NCBI GenBank assembly: GCA_029001845.1
Contig: JAREWP010000053.1
Location: 1 to 64,000, forward strand
Source: Candidatus Magnetocorallium paracelense
GTDB lineage: Bacteria > Nitrospirota > Thermodesulfovibrionia > Thermodesulfovibrionales > Magnetobacteriaceae
DNA length: 64,000 bases
Direction: 5' to 3'
Part shown: in pieces, positions 9,203-18,683 of the stretch
How the letters are laid out: the number at the start of each line of letters is the position of its first letter
Position numbering within the stretch: the stretch's first letter is position 1
The notes under the pieces: model-generated
The model's input: the letters and a program-made list of their open reading frames with translations, nothing else
What the model was told of the DNA's origin: nothing
Databases searched by the model: none
Translations under genes and position numbers: made by a program

Positions 9203-10252
9203 CTACTTCCCGAAAACTATACTTATCCCGGATTCGTCACTGCCACAGAAATCGGTAGTTCCGTTTAGCTGACGGGCCAGGACCTCTACCAACTGCATGG
9301 CTAAGTCTTTTTCCTTTTGACACTTCCGGGTTTTTAAAAAATTTATACCACTGTCACTAACGATCAACTTGATTTTATCGCTGTCATGCAGTTGTTGAAG
9401 GGAGACCAGAATTTCTCCATGACTGCCATTTGAATGAGCATGTTTCAATAAAACTGTTATTAACTCGTTAATAATCAGACCACATGGTATTGCCTTTACT
9501 ATATCCAAAAAAACATCTTGAATATCTGTTTTTACATCGATAGTCAACGGTCTCATCTTGTAAGAGCCCAACAAAGTTTTTACCAACGTATCTGTATATT
9601 CTTTAAAATCAACCTTCCCAAGATCGCCTGAGTGATAGAAAAAATCATGTACTGTCGCCATAGTATGAATGCGGCTTCGATTCGCTTCAAAAAGCTCAAG
9701 CGTTTGTGCATCTCCTATTTCTTCGGATTGTAAATAAAGAAGCGAAGAAATGACTTGCAGATTATTTTTCACACGATGGTGTATTTCTTTTAAAAGAATT
9801 TCTCGTTCCCTAACGGATTCGGAAAGTTGTGTGTTAAGGAGAGTGAGTTTTTCGTTACTTTTCCTTTGAAGCTCCTCATACTGTTTCGTAAGCATGGTGC
9901 ATCGAACCAATCCTTTAAACTCATATACATTAAAGGGCTTTCTTAAAAAAGCGCACACACCCAAATGAAAACACCTCTTTATATCTTCATCGTATCCATG
10001 ACCTGTAAGAACGATTACTGCAAATTGAGAGGCAGGAGATAAATCGATACTTTCCAGCATCTCAATGCCATTCATTACAGGCATCTTCAGGTCCAGTATG
10101 ATTAATGAAGGATTATGCTTTTTAGCCATTTCCATTCCCTCTTTGCCGTCTCCGGCCCAATAAATCTCATAATCCTCCTCCTCCAGCGTATCTGAAATGA
10201 GTTCCCTCATAATTTCTTCATCATCTATAACCAGAATAGATTTCCATGTCAT
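9203..10252 (-). CDS. Response regulator-HWE/HisKA_2 histidine kinase hybrid with a degenerate ATP site
   Basis: 349 residues. The N-terminal REC domain has the acidic pocket in VIDDEE, phosphoacceptor Asp54 in IILDLKMP and Lys105 in FLRKPFN. A short coiled coil (about 120-150) leads to a HisKA_2 dimerisation region with EIHHRVKNN (His158/159). The ATPase domain is poor: the N-box reads NELITVLLKHA, with Val267 where Mg-binding Asn is expected. The G1 box is DSGIN and the following Gly motif is weak. I infer reduced or absent kinase activity. The protein closely parallels the REC part of the next gene, suggesting duplication. Confidence 0.85.
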   Translation of the reverse strand: MTWKSILVIDDEEIMRELISDTLEEEDYEIYWAGDGKEGMEMAKKHNPSLIILDLKMPVMNGIEMLESIDLSPASQFAVIVLTGHGYDEDIKRCFHLGVCAFLRKPFNVYEFKGLVRCTMLTKQYEELQRKSNEKLTLLNTQLSESVREREILLKEIHHRVKNNLQVISSLLYLQSEEIGDAQTLELFEANRSRIHTMATVHDFFYHSGDLGKVDFKEYTDTLVKTLLGSYKMRPLTIDVKTDIQDVFLDIVKAIPCGLIINELITVLLKHAHSNGSHGEILVSLQQLHDSDKIKLIVSDSGINFLKTRKCQKEKDLAMQLVEVLARQLNGTTDFCGSDESGISIVFGK

Positions 10253-10379
10253 GGGTTCCCCCCTCCCCTTTTGTTAAAAAAATTACTGATTAAATTAAGT
10301 GAACGTCCTCCGATCGGATAGTTAAAAAACTTTTTAACTCTACCTTCTCAGCGCCTTTACCCTGAATAAAACAGGCTCC

Positions 10380-11879
10380 TCACAAATCTTCTTCATCCAT
10401 ATCGATACTGTAAAATCTGTATGCGCTCTCGCCGGATCGCTTTGCATAATACATTGCCATGTCTGCTTTTTTAATAAGTTCATCGGGATTATCACCGTTG
10501 GAAGGATATAAACTAATACCTATGCTGCTTCCGACGGAACAGAGGTTTCCGTCTAACAGAAAAGGAGAATCTATGGATTTAATAATCCTCTGAAGGGCAT
10601 GAGTTATTTGGTGAGTGTCGGTAACATTTGTAATGATTGCAGTAAACTCATCACCTCCCATACGCGCTATCGTATCAGCCTGGCGCAAATTATTGCTTAA
10701 TCGGTTGCCGATTTCTTTTAGCAACATATCTCCGATATGATGTCCGAAAGTATCGTTTACCTGCTTAAAACGGTTAATATCTATAAAGAGTAAAGCAAAC
10801 TTCATATTATATCTTTTAGCCCATGTGAATGTCTGGCGTAAGCGATCGAGAAACAAAATGCGGTTCGGGAGATCTGTCAGCATATCGTAATGCGCCGTTT
10901 TCTCCAACTGCTCTTCCATGCGTTTACGGATAATGATACCGGCAAGTGTATTCGCCACCATGACCAAAAAATCGTCTTCATCGATGTTACATTCCTCTGC
11001 TTCATCTATACTCAAATTTATAAGGCCCAGCACCTGTTCACCAAAAAGAATCGGTACGGAACAAAAACCACCGGCGCATCTGATTTTATAGGGGTAGTTA
11101 TGTTTACCCTGCAACGGGCCATCCTTTGTGAGATTTGCTGTATTCAGACACTCTTTAAATATACGTTTTTTACATCCTTCCAATTCGTCTTTGGAGAATC
11201 CCATTTGGGCCTTTATATCAAAGGTCAACGGATCGGCGCCTTCGATAATACAAATACAACCTCTTTTTTGAATATTCAGCCAGGGAATCGAAAAAAGAAG
11301 GTTCAGCGTACTTTCCATCTGTTCGTCAACAGAAACGGACTTTAACGACATACTGAGAATGGAGCTGATAACTTTTTGAATATTGTACTTCCTTTTGACG
11401 TTTTCTTCCGCCTCTTTGCGCACAGACACCTCACTTTCGAGCTGTTTGTTGGCTGCTTCAAGTTTAGCGGTTCTGTCCTTCACGCACTCTTCAAAGTTAA
11501 TTTGTATGATTTTCAAAGAAATGGAGTGTCTTACCAATCCCTTAAACTCATACACATTAAAAGGTTTCCTTTGAAAAGCGTAAACGCCAAGACGAAAACA
11601 GGTTTTTATCTCCTCGTCGTCTCCATGACCGGTTAACACGATTACGGAAAATTGTGAGCTTGGAGTCAATTTTACGGAACTGAGGAATTCAACACCGTCC
11701 ATAACAGGCATTTTTAAATCGAGAATCACTAATATGGGTTGATGTTTCTTAAACAGCTCCAATCCTTCCTGACCATTCTCCGCGGAAATCAAATCATAGC
11801 CGGCGTCTTCCAGTGTATCGTAAATCAGCTCTCTTACAATCTCTTCATCATCTATAATCAGTATATAACTGTTTGACAT
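10380..11879 (-). CDS. REC-GAF-GGDEF diguanylate cyclase
   Basis: 499 residues. REC (1-120; Asp54 in VILDLKMP), a coiled linker (about 125-160), a GAF-type domain (about 170-320, with CAGGFCSVPILFGEQVLG resembling the GAFs at 21351 and 46906), then GGDEF (about 330-490). GGDEF is intact at 408-412, and the product-inhibition I-site RxxD (RQAD) lies in the expected position just upstream. The expected reaction is two GTP to c-di-GMP under phosphorylation and ligand control. It lies 127 bases upstream (in transcription order) of the REC-kinase gene and may be co-transcribed with it. Confidence 0.9.
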   Translation of the reverse strand: MSNSYILIIDDEEIVRELIYDTLEDAGYDLISAENGQEGLELFKKHQPILVILDLKMPVMDGVEFLSSVKLTPSSQFSVIVLTGHGDDEEIKTCFRLGVYAFQRKPFNVYEFKGLVRHSISLKIIQINFEECVKDRTAKLEAANKQLESEVSVRKEAEENVKRKYNIQKVISSILSMSLKSVSVDEQMESTLNLLFSIPWLNIQKRGCICIIEGADPLTFDIKAQMGFSKDELEGCKKRIFKECLNTANLTKDGPLQGKHNYPYKIRCAGGFCSVPILFGEQVLGLINLSIDEAEECNIDEDDFLVMVANTLAGIIIRKRMEEQLEKTAHYDMLTDLPNRILFLDRLRQTFTWAKRYNMKFALLFIDINRFKQVNDTFGHHIGDMLLKEIGNRLSNNLRQADTIARMGGDEFTAIITNVTDTHQITHALQRIIKSIDSPFLLDGNLCSVGSSIGISLYPSNGDNPDELIKKADMAMYYAKRSGESAYRFYSIDMDEEDL

Positions 11880-11946
11880 CCAAGTCTCTCCAATAAAAAA
11901 TATAAAAAAAGAGTCTCAAACACAATTCCTGTGGTAACTATTATCT

Positions 11947-12091
11947 AAAAACAGCCATCAGCTATCAGCTTTTTAATTGTAATACTTTATGGTTCAAAAC
12001 ATATTTACCCGTAAGGTGAAGCTTATTATTGGCATAACATCAATACTTTCCTTGGCTGAAGGCTGACCGCTGATAGCTGACTGCTGTTTTT
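11947..12091. mobile_element. MITE-like element, copy 1 (145 bp)
   Basis: The ends are imperfect inverted repeats built of AAAAACAGC..TCAGCTATCAGC and GCTGATAGCTGACTGCTGTTTTT. The core includes GGTTCAAAACA and AAGGTGAAGCTTATTATTGG. A second copy in reverse orientation at 46746-46895 matches through both the ends and the core. It has no coding capacity. The right end lies just beyond the stop of the pseudogene at 12104-12459. Confidence 0.65.
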
Positions 12092-12103
12092 ATTCATTGT
12101 CCC

Positions 12104-12459
12104 CTATGACGCCGCAGGCAACATCACTTTGAATGCAGAGCCCTCTCCCTCTTTGCTTTCAAGTTCGATTCTGCCGCCGTGCTCTTCTACAATTTTCTTA
12201 GACAGCGAAAGTCCCAGGCCCGAGCCCTTAGTCTGCGTGCGAGTTGTAAATAGGGGCAAAAAAATCTTATCCCTGATATTTTCGTTGATACCTCTGCCAT
12301 TATCCTTAACCTCTCCTACGACAAATGGTTTGTCACTCTCCGAACTCTCCTCCCGTTTCCGGCGGATATTAACTCATAACCGGAATCCTCTAATGTATCG
12401 GTTATTGTCTCCCTTACAATTTCTTCATCGTCAATAACCAATATCGAATTATTCTGCAT
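12104..12459 (-). pseudogene. REC/histidine-kinase hybrid gene reduced by internal deletion and frameshift
   Basis: From the ATG at 12459 the reading is a clear REC start (SILVIDDEEIVRETITDTLEDSGYELISA), which then runs out of frame and stops near 12320. In another frame the downstream part encodes the end of a HATPase_c domain: GEVKDNGRGIN, LPLFTTRTQTKGSGLGLSL, KKIVEEHGGRIEL, ending MLPAAS at 12104. So the first about 33 residues of a receiver and the last about 80 of a kinase have been joined by deletion of everything between, out of frame (junction about 12340-12360). It is flanked by intact paralogs on both sides, which suggests decay of one member of a duplicated family. Confidence 0.8.
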
Positions 12460-12468
12460 TATAAACTC

Positions 12469-15015
12469 CTACAAATGTATCGTAATCTTAAAAGTTGTCC
12501 CTTTGCCGACCTCGGACTCGCAGGCAATAATACCATTGTGCTCCTCTACAATTCCATGCACGATGGACAACCCCAAACCTGTTCCCTGGCCCACCTCTTT
12601 TGTCGTAAAAAAGGGGTCGAATATCCGGCTCTGCAACTCTTTGTCGATCCCCTTTCCATTATCTGAAAACTCCGTAATCAGAGCCCCTTTATTATAATAC
12701 ATATTGATTTTAATTTCAGCTTCTTTTATTGAGCTCACGGCGTCTATGGCATTCTGAAACAGATTTATGAATACCTGCTCCATTTGATTGGCGTTTCCCT
12801 TAAAAACCGGCAAGTCCTCTGCTATCCGTTTTGTCAGTTGAATATTATTCAAACGAATTCTCTCACCCATAATCAGCAGAGTGTTGTTTAAAACCTCTTC
12901 GATGACAATCTCTTCATTAAAAGATTTAATCCGATCCTTTCTGCCGAATGTCCGTAAATGCTGAATGATATCTGTAATTCGCCCTACCTGTTTGTACGCC
13001 CTTTTAAGTTTCTCCTTTACTTTCTCCGGTTTGACCTTATTCTCATTAAAAGCAATTTCCAGATTCTGTATAAAACCGCTGATATAAGCCAGAGGTTGAT
13101 TGATTTCATGGGCAATACCGGTAGCAACCTCTCCGAGAGTTGCCAACTTGGAAATGGCAAGCATATTGATTTCCTTTACACGAGCCTCCTCTTCCATCTG
13201 CTTTATGACCGTAATATCCTGAGCCACGAATACAACACCCTGAACACCACCATCCCCATCAGGCATAACGGAGCCTGAAAATAAAACTGCAATATCTTTT
13301 CCTCCCTTTGAAATATAAGTCCTTTCTACATTACTTACAGAGCCTCTTTCAACTAACTCGTCGAACCACTTCGCTTTAAAACCGCCATTTTCCTCCTCGG
13401 CAAAAACCATGCTCACAGACCGGCCGATCAACTCCTCTTCATTATAGCCAAGGATATGACAGGCGGCCTGATTGACTGTCTGAATAACAGCCTCGGGAGT
13501 AACGACGATAAGCATATTAATCATGGAATGAATGATATTGTCCATGTAATCCCTGGAAACAGTGGTTTTTCTCAGCTTCTCCTCGGCCCTCTTGAGGTCT
13601 GTGATATCCTGCGCCGCACAAACGATGCCCTGTACATCACCTTCATTATCGAGCATAAGAGCACCGGAAAAAAGAACCGGAATCTTCCTGCCCTCCTTTG
13701 ACATATAGATCTTCTCCACATTAGAGATAAAACCCTTTGTAAGTAACTCATTAAGACCTAAATCTTTAAGTTCCAGTTCCTCTTCTGCAAACAGTATATT
13801 CATTGGCTGACCTGTGAGCTCCTTTTCACTGTAACCCAATAAATTGCAAATGGCCTGATTGACACTGATAATTCTGGCCTCGGGAGTTGCAACAACAAGT
13901 GTATCGATCATGCTTTTTATTATATTCCGTACAAAATCTCTCTCATAGGTTAACTCCCCGAGAGTATTATGCAGTGACTCCCCCATGTGATTAAAAGCTT
14001 TTGCAAGATCGGAGATTTCGTCGTCGCCTGTTTCAGGCAATCGATATTGTAACTCTCCCTTAATCATCTCATCCGTGCCCTTATGAAGGATATTCAATCT
14101 TTTTAAAATAGTTTTATGCAAAATCAGAGAAAGAAGGAGTGATAATAAAATAGTAATTAACAATCCGATAGCAATCAAATAATTGCGCATTTCTATGGCA
14201 GGTTTGTCGATTTCTTCTTTATTATAAGAGATAACAAGCTTAATACGACTGTTTCCGAATTCTAATATATCCTCTTTATAGAGCCTCTCTGACGAAAAAC
14301 CGGATACGTTGACAACAGTTGAGTTCTCTACAATAATCTCCCCCTTGTCATCAACGAGCAGGACCTCCGCCGTGTTGTCAATCTCCTCCCTTAAACCGGT
14401 CTCTACCTCATGTAACATAAGAGAAATCTCTTTTCCCCAGTCATAAGAGACAACAACCCATCCTCTCGCCTCTTCGCCTCTCTCTATAACAGGAGTAATG
14501 AACCACTGGCTGATATCTCGTTTAAGACCAATTAACCGTAAATAAGGATCAATGCCGATATTGCCTGTAACCGTCTCCTTTAACAAAGCCTGAGAGTACA
14601 TGATATTCTCTCTGATATTCTTTCCTAAAAGCTGCTCTCCCTCTATTTTATTACCAAGCGCATCTCTGGTGCTGGCGGCAAAAACATCACCCCGGGAATC
14701 GACAATCATTATATAATTATAAAAAGGATATATTTGAATTGTATCGTTTAAAATTCGATTGATTCCCCTGCTCTGCTGCAAAAAGAGAGCTTTACGAATA
14801 AAAGGATGGTGAGAAAGGGTCTTTGTAATTCCTTTAATATTTTCGGATATATTCAAAATCTCTTTTTTAACCATATCAATATGTTCTGTTAAATGTAAAT
14901 CGATTTGTTTATTTAAAACATTCTGAGTACTTCGAATTAAAAAAAAACCCACTCCCCCCATGATCAGCAGTATTGCAGCAATAATTAAAAGAGATATTTT
15001 AGGTATTATTTTCAT
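12469..15015 (-). CDS. Membrane sensor histidine kinase (extracytoplasmic sensor-HAMP-PAS-PAS-HisKA-HATPase)
   Basis: 848 residues. TM1 is at about 8-28. An extracytoplasmic double-Cache-like sensor follows (about 30-275), then TM2 (about 277-298), HAMP (about 300-350), PAS1 (about 365-475) and PAS2 (about 495-615). The H-box is LGEVATGIAHEINQPL with His636, and the ATPase has NLFQNAIDAV, DNGKGID and GTGLGLS. The catalytic motifs are intact. It lies directly next to a broken ABC-type substrate-binding gene (15503-16468). In related genomes such binding proteins often neighbour sensor kinases and may feed them ligand. That link is inference. It is separated by 9 bases from the pseudogene downstream. 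Confidence 0.9.
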   Translation of the reverse strand: MKIIPKISLLIIAAILLIMGGVGFFLIRSTQNVLNKQIDLHLTEHIDMVKKEILNISENIKGITKTLSHHPFIRKALFLQQSRGINRILNDTIQIYPFYNYIMIVDSRGDVFAASTRDALGNKIEGEQLLGKNIRENIMYSQALLKETVTGNIGIDPYLRLIGLKRDISQWFITPVIERGEEARGWVVVSYDWGKEISLMLHEVETGLREEIDNTAEVLLVDDKGEIIVENSTVVNVSGFSSERLYKEDILEFGNSRIKLVISYNKEEIDKPAIEMRNYLIAIGLLITILLSLLLSLILHKTILKRLNILHKGTDEMIKGELQYRLPETGDDEISDLAKAFNHMGESLHNTLGELTYERDFVRNIIKSMIDTLVVATPEARIISVNQAICNLLGYSEKELTGQPMNILFAEEELELKDLGLNELLTKGFISNVEKIYMSKEGRKIPVLFSGALMLDNEGDVQGIVCAAQDITDLKRAEEKLRKTTVSRDYMDNIIHSMINMLIVVTPEAVIQTVNQAACHILGYNEEELIGRSVSMVFAEEENGGFKAKWFDELVERGSVSNVERTYISKGGKDIAVLFSGSVMPDGDGGVQGVVFVAQDITVIKQMEEEARVKEINMLAISKLATLGEVATGIAHEINQPLAYISGFIQNLEIAFNENKVKPEKVKEKLKRAYKQVGRITDIIQHLRTFGRKDRIKSFNEEIVIEEVLNNTLLIMGERIRLNNIQLTKRIAEDLPVFKGNANQMEQVFINLFQNAIDAVSSIKEAEIKINMYYNKGALITEFSDNGKGIDKELQSRIFDPFFTTKEVGQGTGLGLSIVHGIVEEHNGIIACESEVGKGTTFKITIHL

Positions 15016-15193
15016 CTTTATCGGTAAAGACTAAGGAGTAAATTCAACTAACAAGAACTGTGCAATCAAAGCCTCTTAACGTCCTTCGGCGGATGTCTTT
15101 AAATGTAGCCGCAGGCTTCAGCCTTAATCCCTAACCCGGCATAGCCGTAACCAAAGAGGTTTGGGGAATTTCGAAGAAATTCCCTTCAAGTCT

Positions 15194-15330
15194 CCTCTCC
15201 CCTTGAGGGGAGAGGATTAAGGTGAGGGGTGACGGTGGAGAAGCGTTACCCTATCGTGTACCTTACCGCACCCCCTCACCCCAACCCTCTCACCCTTCAT
15301 AAGGGGAGAGGGAGTAAATCGCTGCTTTCG
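15194..15330. repeat. Intergenic repeat cluster with CCTCTCCCC-TTGA-GGGGAGAGG hairpin
   Basis: A 9-bp perfect stem at 15194-15215 is followed by GGTGAGGGG. The cluster then continues with CCCCTCACCCCAACCCTC and AAGGGGAGAGGG, which are complementary to parts of the first half. This is a common type of dispersed bacterial palindrome. The whole 15016-15502 interval holds repeats only, including CGCTTATAAAT-family sequence on the reverse strand at 15420-15457. No gene is seen. Confidence 0.55.
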
Positions 15331-15419
15331 CAGCTTTATTTTAAAAGTCAGTGCATATTTCTATATGCTTAAAAGCCTTATAAATAAAAGCTAAAACTGT
15401 GACAATCAAAAATATTAGT

Positions 15420-15457
15420 GCTTTTTTGCCCACAATTTCATTTATAAGCGACTAAAT
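15420..15457 (-). repeat. Dispersed repeat, CGCTTATAAAT family (reverse copy)
   Basis: Read on the minus strand this is TTTAGTCGCTTATAAATGA followed by AATTGTGGGCAAAAAAG, matching the copy at 861-895 over most of its length. It lies just beyond the stop of the broken ABC substrate-binding gene. Confidence 0.55.
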
Positions 15458-15502
15458 ACTGAGTAGTTACCTGGCATTAGGTTGCTCTGCAAATACAGGC
15501 AA

Positions 15503-16468
15503 CTACTGAACATATTGAAAATTTTCCAATTTCTCTTCAGGGATTTTAATGCCGATAATATCAGCACTGGTTTTATTTATTAAAATAAGAGGCGGGTCCT
15601 GGAGTTCCGAAATGAGTTGTGCAGGCTTCCTGCCATGTTTCAGTATTTTTACGGCCTTTTCACCGGACATCTTACCGAGAGTATAAAAATCAGCAACAGG
15701 CCCGAAAGTGGCCCCCTCTTCTATACCGACTTTATTGGAACTTAAGATGGGAATCTTTTTATCCAAAGATACATCTGTTAATGCTTTTTCACCTCCACCC
15801 TGGCAAAGGGTATCTGTTGTGGTCATAAATACATCGACATCCTTAGCAACAGTTAAAGCCATTTCATACATTTCTTCGACTGTATTCAGTTCGAGATCGA
15901 TTGTGCGAAGGCCCTCTTTTTTTAACAGACGAATCATATTGGCAGCCTGAATCTTTGAATTTGGTTCACCCTTTCTATGGAAAATCGCTAATGTTTCGGC
16001 CTCAGGAAGAATCGCTTTTAACAGTTTGACATAATTAATGAATTCTACATAATTACTTGTACCGACTAAATTATTTCAGGAATAGTCAAAAGAATCAATT
16101 AGTCCCGAATCGGCAGGGTATGTCACTATGGAAAAGACAATGGGAATGTCAGGCGGCATAATATCTTTCATTATAATAGTACCGGGAGTGGTAAGGGAAT
16201 AAACAAGAGACAGGTCAGACTCTTTAAATCTTTTGGCTATCTCGATTTGTTTCTCTCTCGACCCTCCGCTCTTCCCGTACAAATACTTGATATTCTTACC
16301 TTCCGTAAAGCCGCCCTCTCTCATCGCTTCCTTGAATCCGCGTACACTGTCAGGATAACCGGTCCAAACGGAAATGCCAAGTGTATAATATGTACCGTCC
16401 TGAGCAGGCAAATCATCGACTAAAACAAATGATAACAGAATAAAAACAAAAATCAACACAAATCTCAT
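15503..16468 (-). pseudogene. ABC-type substrate-binding protein (COG2984/PF04392 type) interrupted by a single in-frame TGA
   Basis: One continuous frame of 321 sense codons apart from a TGA at 16078-16076. Before it: a signal peptide, then LGISVWTGYPDSVRGFKEAMREGG, KFIK-type repeats and IPIVFSIVTYPADSGLIDSFDYS. After it: NNLVGTSNYVEFINYVKLLK, then VDVFMTTTDTLCQGGG, IPILSSNKVGIEEGA and the end at 15503. Homologs of this ABC_sub_bind family carry a Gly-rich S-G-x-N segment here, so TGA most likely replaced GGA. There are no other lesions, so inactivation is recent, or a sequencing error is possible. Its neighbour is the sensor kinase at 12469-15015. Confidence 0.8.
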
Positions 16469-16841
16469 TCCATCACCTCCAAAAATAAGTTATTAAAAAA
16501 ACAATTAGCAGCCGACAGCCTTTCACTAAGAATTGCATGAAAAAATCTCACAGGTTTTACAGCTATAAAGACAGGAAAACACCGGAACGATTTAAATGAG
16601 GCATTGGTAGTGTCGTTCTTAGTATAAATTATCTGTAAATATTAATGTCAATCGATTATGTATATAGAGGTAAAATGTGATAGAATCACTGATTATGTTA
16701 TAATTATTCTTCGTAACTGCTTAGGTATTCAGGCTGAAGCAAAATACTAAATGACTTGTGAGTGTCAGCCAAACAAACCGGATTCATTGGTTTTATTATT
16801 CCGAAATCTACAATATCAAAAATCGAAAAGGAGGATTTTTT

Positions 16842-17762
16842 ATGAAAGAAAAGCATTTTAGAATCTTTTTGTTTGTATTATTGTTAATTGCATCTGCCTT
16901 TTTATACGGATGTGGCGGTATGAAATATACGCCCGGCAGTGATGTCATGTTCTCTCACAAGGAGCTCCCCGAAGCGGATATGGCTGTAAGCGCGGCTAAA
17001 GAGAAAGGTAAGGATAAGGAATGCCCCGATTATTTTAACAAGGCCTCACAGATGAGAGATGATGCATATGAAACATATTGGGCCTGCAGGACGGATGAAG
17101 CAATAGAAAAGGCAAAGGCTGCAAAAGCTTTGGCCGAGTCCCTCTGTCCCGAGGAACCGCTGAAAGACAGCGATGGCGACGGAATACCTGACAACATCGA
17201 CCGGTGTCCCGACACCCCGAAGGGTGTAAAGGTTGACTCAAAGGGTTGCCCTTTGGACAGTGACGGCGATGGAGTGTATGACTACAAAGACAAATGCCCC
17301 GGCACTCCCAAGGGAGTAAAAGTAGACGAAAAGGGCTGTCCCCCGGACAGTGACAGAGACGGGGTATACGATTATAAAGACAAGTGCCCTGACACACCTT
17401 ATGGCGCCAAAGTCGATTTCAGAGGCTGCTGGGTTCTTGGTGGAGTCAATTTCGATATAGCCCTTTGGGAAATTAAGGCTATATATCACAATTCCCTTGA
17501 GCAGGTTGTAGATGTACTCAGGAAAAACCCCGATCTGAACGTTGAAATCCAAGGGCATACAGACAATACAGGCAGTAAGGAATATAATCAGGGATTGTCC
17601 GAAAAACGAGCCGCCTCGGTGAAAGACTACCTGATAAAGAAAGGTATTAACGGCAACAGACTGACAACAAAAGGTTATGGATTAACAAGACCAATCGCAA
17701 CAAATGAAACACCTGAAGGAAAAGCCAAAAACAGAAGAGTAGAACTACATCCTGTCAAATAG
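16842..17762 (+). CDS. OmpA/Pal-family lipoprotein with thrombospondin type 3 repeats
   Basis: 306 residues from the ATG at 16842, chosen because AAGGAGG lies eight bases upstream and a lipoprotein signal follows (FLYGC lipobox, about residue 26). Residues about 105-200 hold three Ca-binding type 3 repeats (D-x-D-x-D-G...CPDTPxGxKVDxxGC). The C-terminal OmpA domain (about 205-306) includes VEIQGHTDNTGS and NRRVEL, the peptidoglycan-binding signature. It probably links outer membrane and cell wall. It is followed by a strong terminator and stands alone. The 16469-16841 gap upstream shows only a short TAACTGCTTAGGTATTCAGGCTGAAG-type repeat (about 16708-16745). Confidence 0.9.
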   Translation: MKEKHFRIFLFVLLLIASAFLYGCGGMKYTPGSDVMFSHKELPEADMAVSAAKEKGKDKECPDYFNKASQMRDDAYETYWACRTDEAIEKAKAAKALAESLCPEEPLKDSDGDGIPDNIDRCPDTPKGVKVDSKGCPLDSDGDGVYDYKDKCPGTPKGVKVDEKGCPPDSDRDGVYDYKDKCPDTPYGAKVDFRGCWVLGGVNFDIALWEIKAIYHNSLEQVVDVLRKNPDLNVEIQGHTDNTGSKEYNQGLSEKRAASVKDYLIKKGINGNRLTTKGYGLTRPIATNETPEGKAKNRRVELHPVK

Positions 17763-17807
17763 TTCAGGATCCAGGAGCAGAAGGCCGTTGGCAGGTTATT
17801 AGAGATC

Positions 17808-17845
17808 AAAAAAGGAACGGGCCTTTCCGGCTTCGTTCCTTTTTT
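17808..17845 (+). terminator. Rho-independent terminator after the OmpA lipoprotein
   Basis: AAAAAAGGAACG, a GC-containing loop, then CGTTCCTTTTTT. The stem runs straight into a T-tract. It lies 45 bases after the stop at 17762 and 65 bases before the next gene on the same strand. Confidence 0.85.
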
Positions 17846-17909
17846 ACTATGAAAGCAACACCATTCTGAAACATAATAGCGAATACAGTACAATAACTTG
17901 GAGTTTACA

Positions 17910-18629
17910 ATGAAAAAAATCTTATTTGCGATTATATTATGCTGCCTGTTGTTTACAGGTATTTTACAGGCGAATGTATTCGATGCGATTACTGAAAGTA
18001 TCTCCCGTGCAGGACAGAGCAATCTCGATAACGACGTAATCATATCGGGTCTTAAAGAGGCCCTTTCCATAGGCGCCGAAAAGGCGGTTCAAAGCGTCTC
18101 ACGGAAAGACGGCTTTTTCGGAAATGAAATAATTAAAATCATAATGCCCGAGAAGATGCAAAATGTCGTCACTGTTTTAAACAAACTCGGTCTGAATAAA
18201 CAGGTCGACGAATTTGTTATGAGCATGAACCGCGCCGCCGAAAAGGCTGCGCCTGAAGCCGCTTCTATTCTTGTTGACTCTGTAAAGGAGATGTCGATAC
18301 AGGATGCCCAAGAAATACTGGCCGGCAATGAAACGGCGGCTACGACATACTTTAAAGAGAAAACAACCGGTAAGCTTCATGGCGCCTTCAAACCAATTAT
18401 TTCTTCAGCCATGAATGAGGTGGGCGTTACGAAAATGTATAAAGATTTAATCTCTACCTATTCGTCAGTGCCATTCACTCAAATGATTTCCGTAGATCTT
18501 GACGACTATGTGACGGACAACGCTCTTGAAGGATTATTTTATATGCTTGGAGAGGAAGAGAAAAAAATACGTAAAGACCCCGCCGCCAGAGTGACAGAAC
18601 TTCTTCAAACGGTTTTTTCAGGGGAATAG
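17910..18629 (+). CDS. DUF4197 family exported protein
   Basis: 239 residues starting at the ATG at 17910 (TTGGAG seven bases upstream). The signal peptide is residues 1-21 (ILFAIILCCLLFTGILQA). The remainder matches the DUF4197 pattern: GLKEALSIGAEKAVQSVS, KIIMPEKMQNV, LGLNKQVDEFVMSMNRAAEKAAPEAASIL, and a C-terminal TDNALEGLFYMLGEEEKKIRKDPAARVTELLQ. The family occurs in many Gram-negatives. The function is unknown. The protein is probably periplasmic. It is convergent with the M28 peptidase gene. Confidence 0.85.
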   Translation: MKKILFAIILCCLLFTGILQANVFDAITESISRAGQSNLDNDVIISGLKEALSIGAEKAVQSVSRKDGFFGNEIIKIIMPEKMQNVVTVLNKLGLNKQVDEFVMSMNRAAEKAAPEAASILVDSVKEMSIQDAQEILAGNETAATTYFKEKTTGKLHGAFKPIISSAMNEVGVTKMYKDLISTYSSVPFTQMISVDLDDYVTDNALEGLFYMLGEEEKKIRKDPAARVTELLQTVFSGE

Positions 18630-18683
18630 TCATAGAGGCTGAACAAACAATCGAGCTGCAAAACACACAGTCAGGAGACTCCC

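Noticed and set aside
10890-11345. 151-codon plus-strand reading opposite the REC-GAF-GGDEF gene
   Set aside because: It mirrors a confident gene, has no start signals, and the residue pattern is that of a shadow.
15503-16468. TGA read as selenocysteine in the substrate-binding gene
   Set aside because: No selenocysteine insertion-like hairpin was evident right after the TGA, and the family has Gly here.
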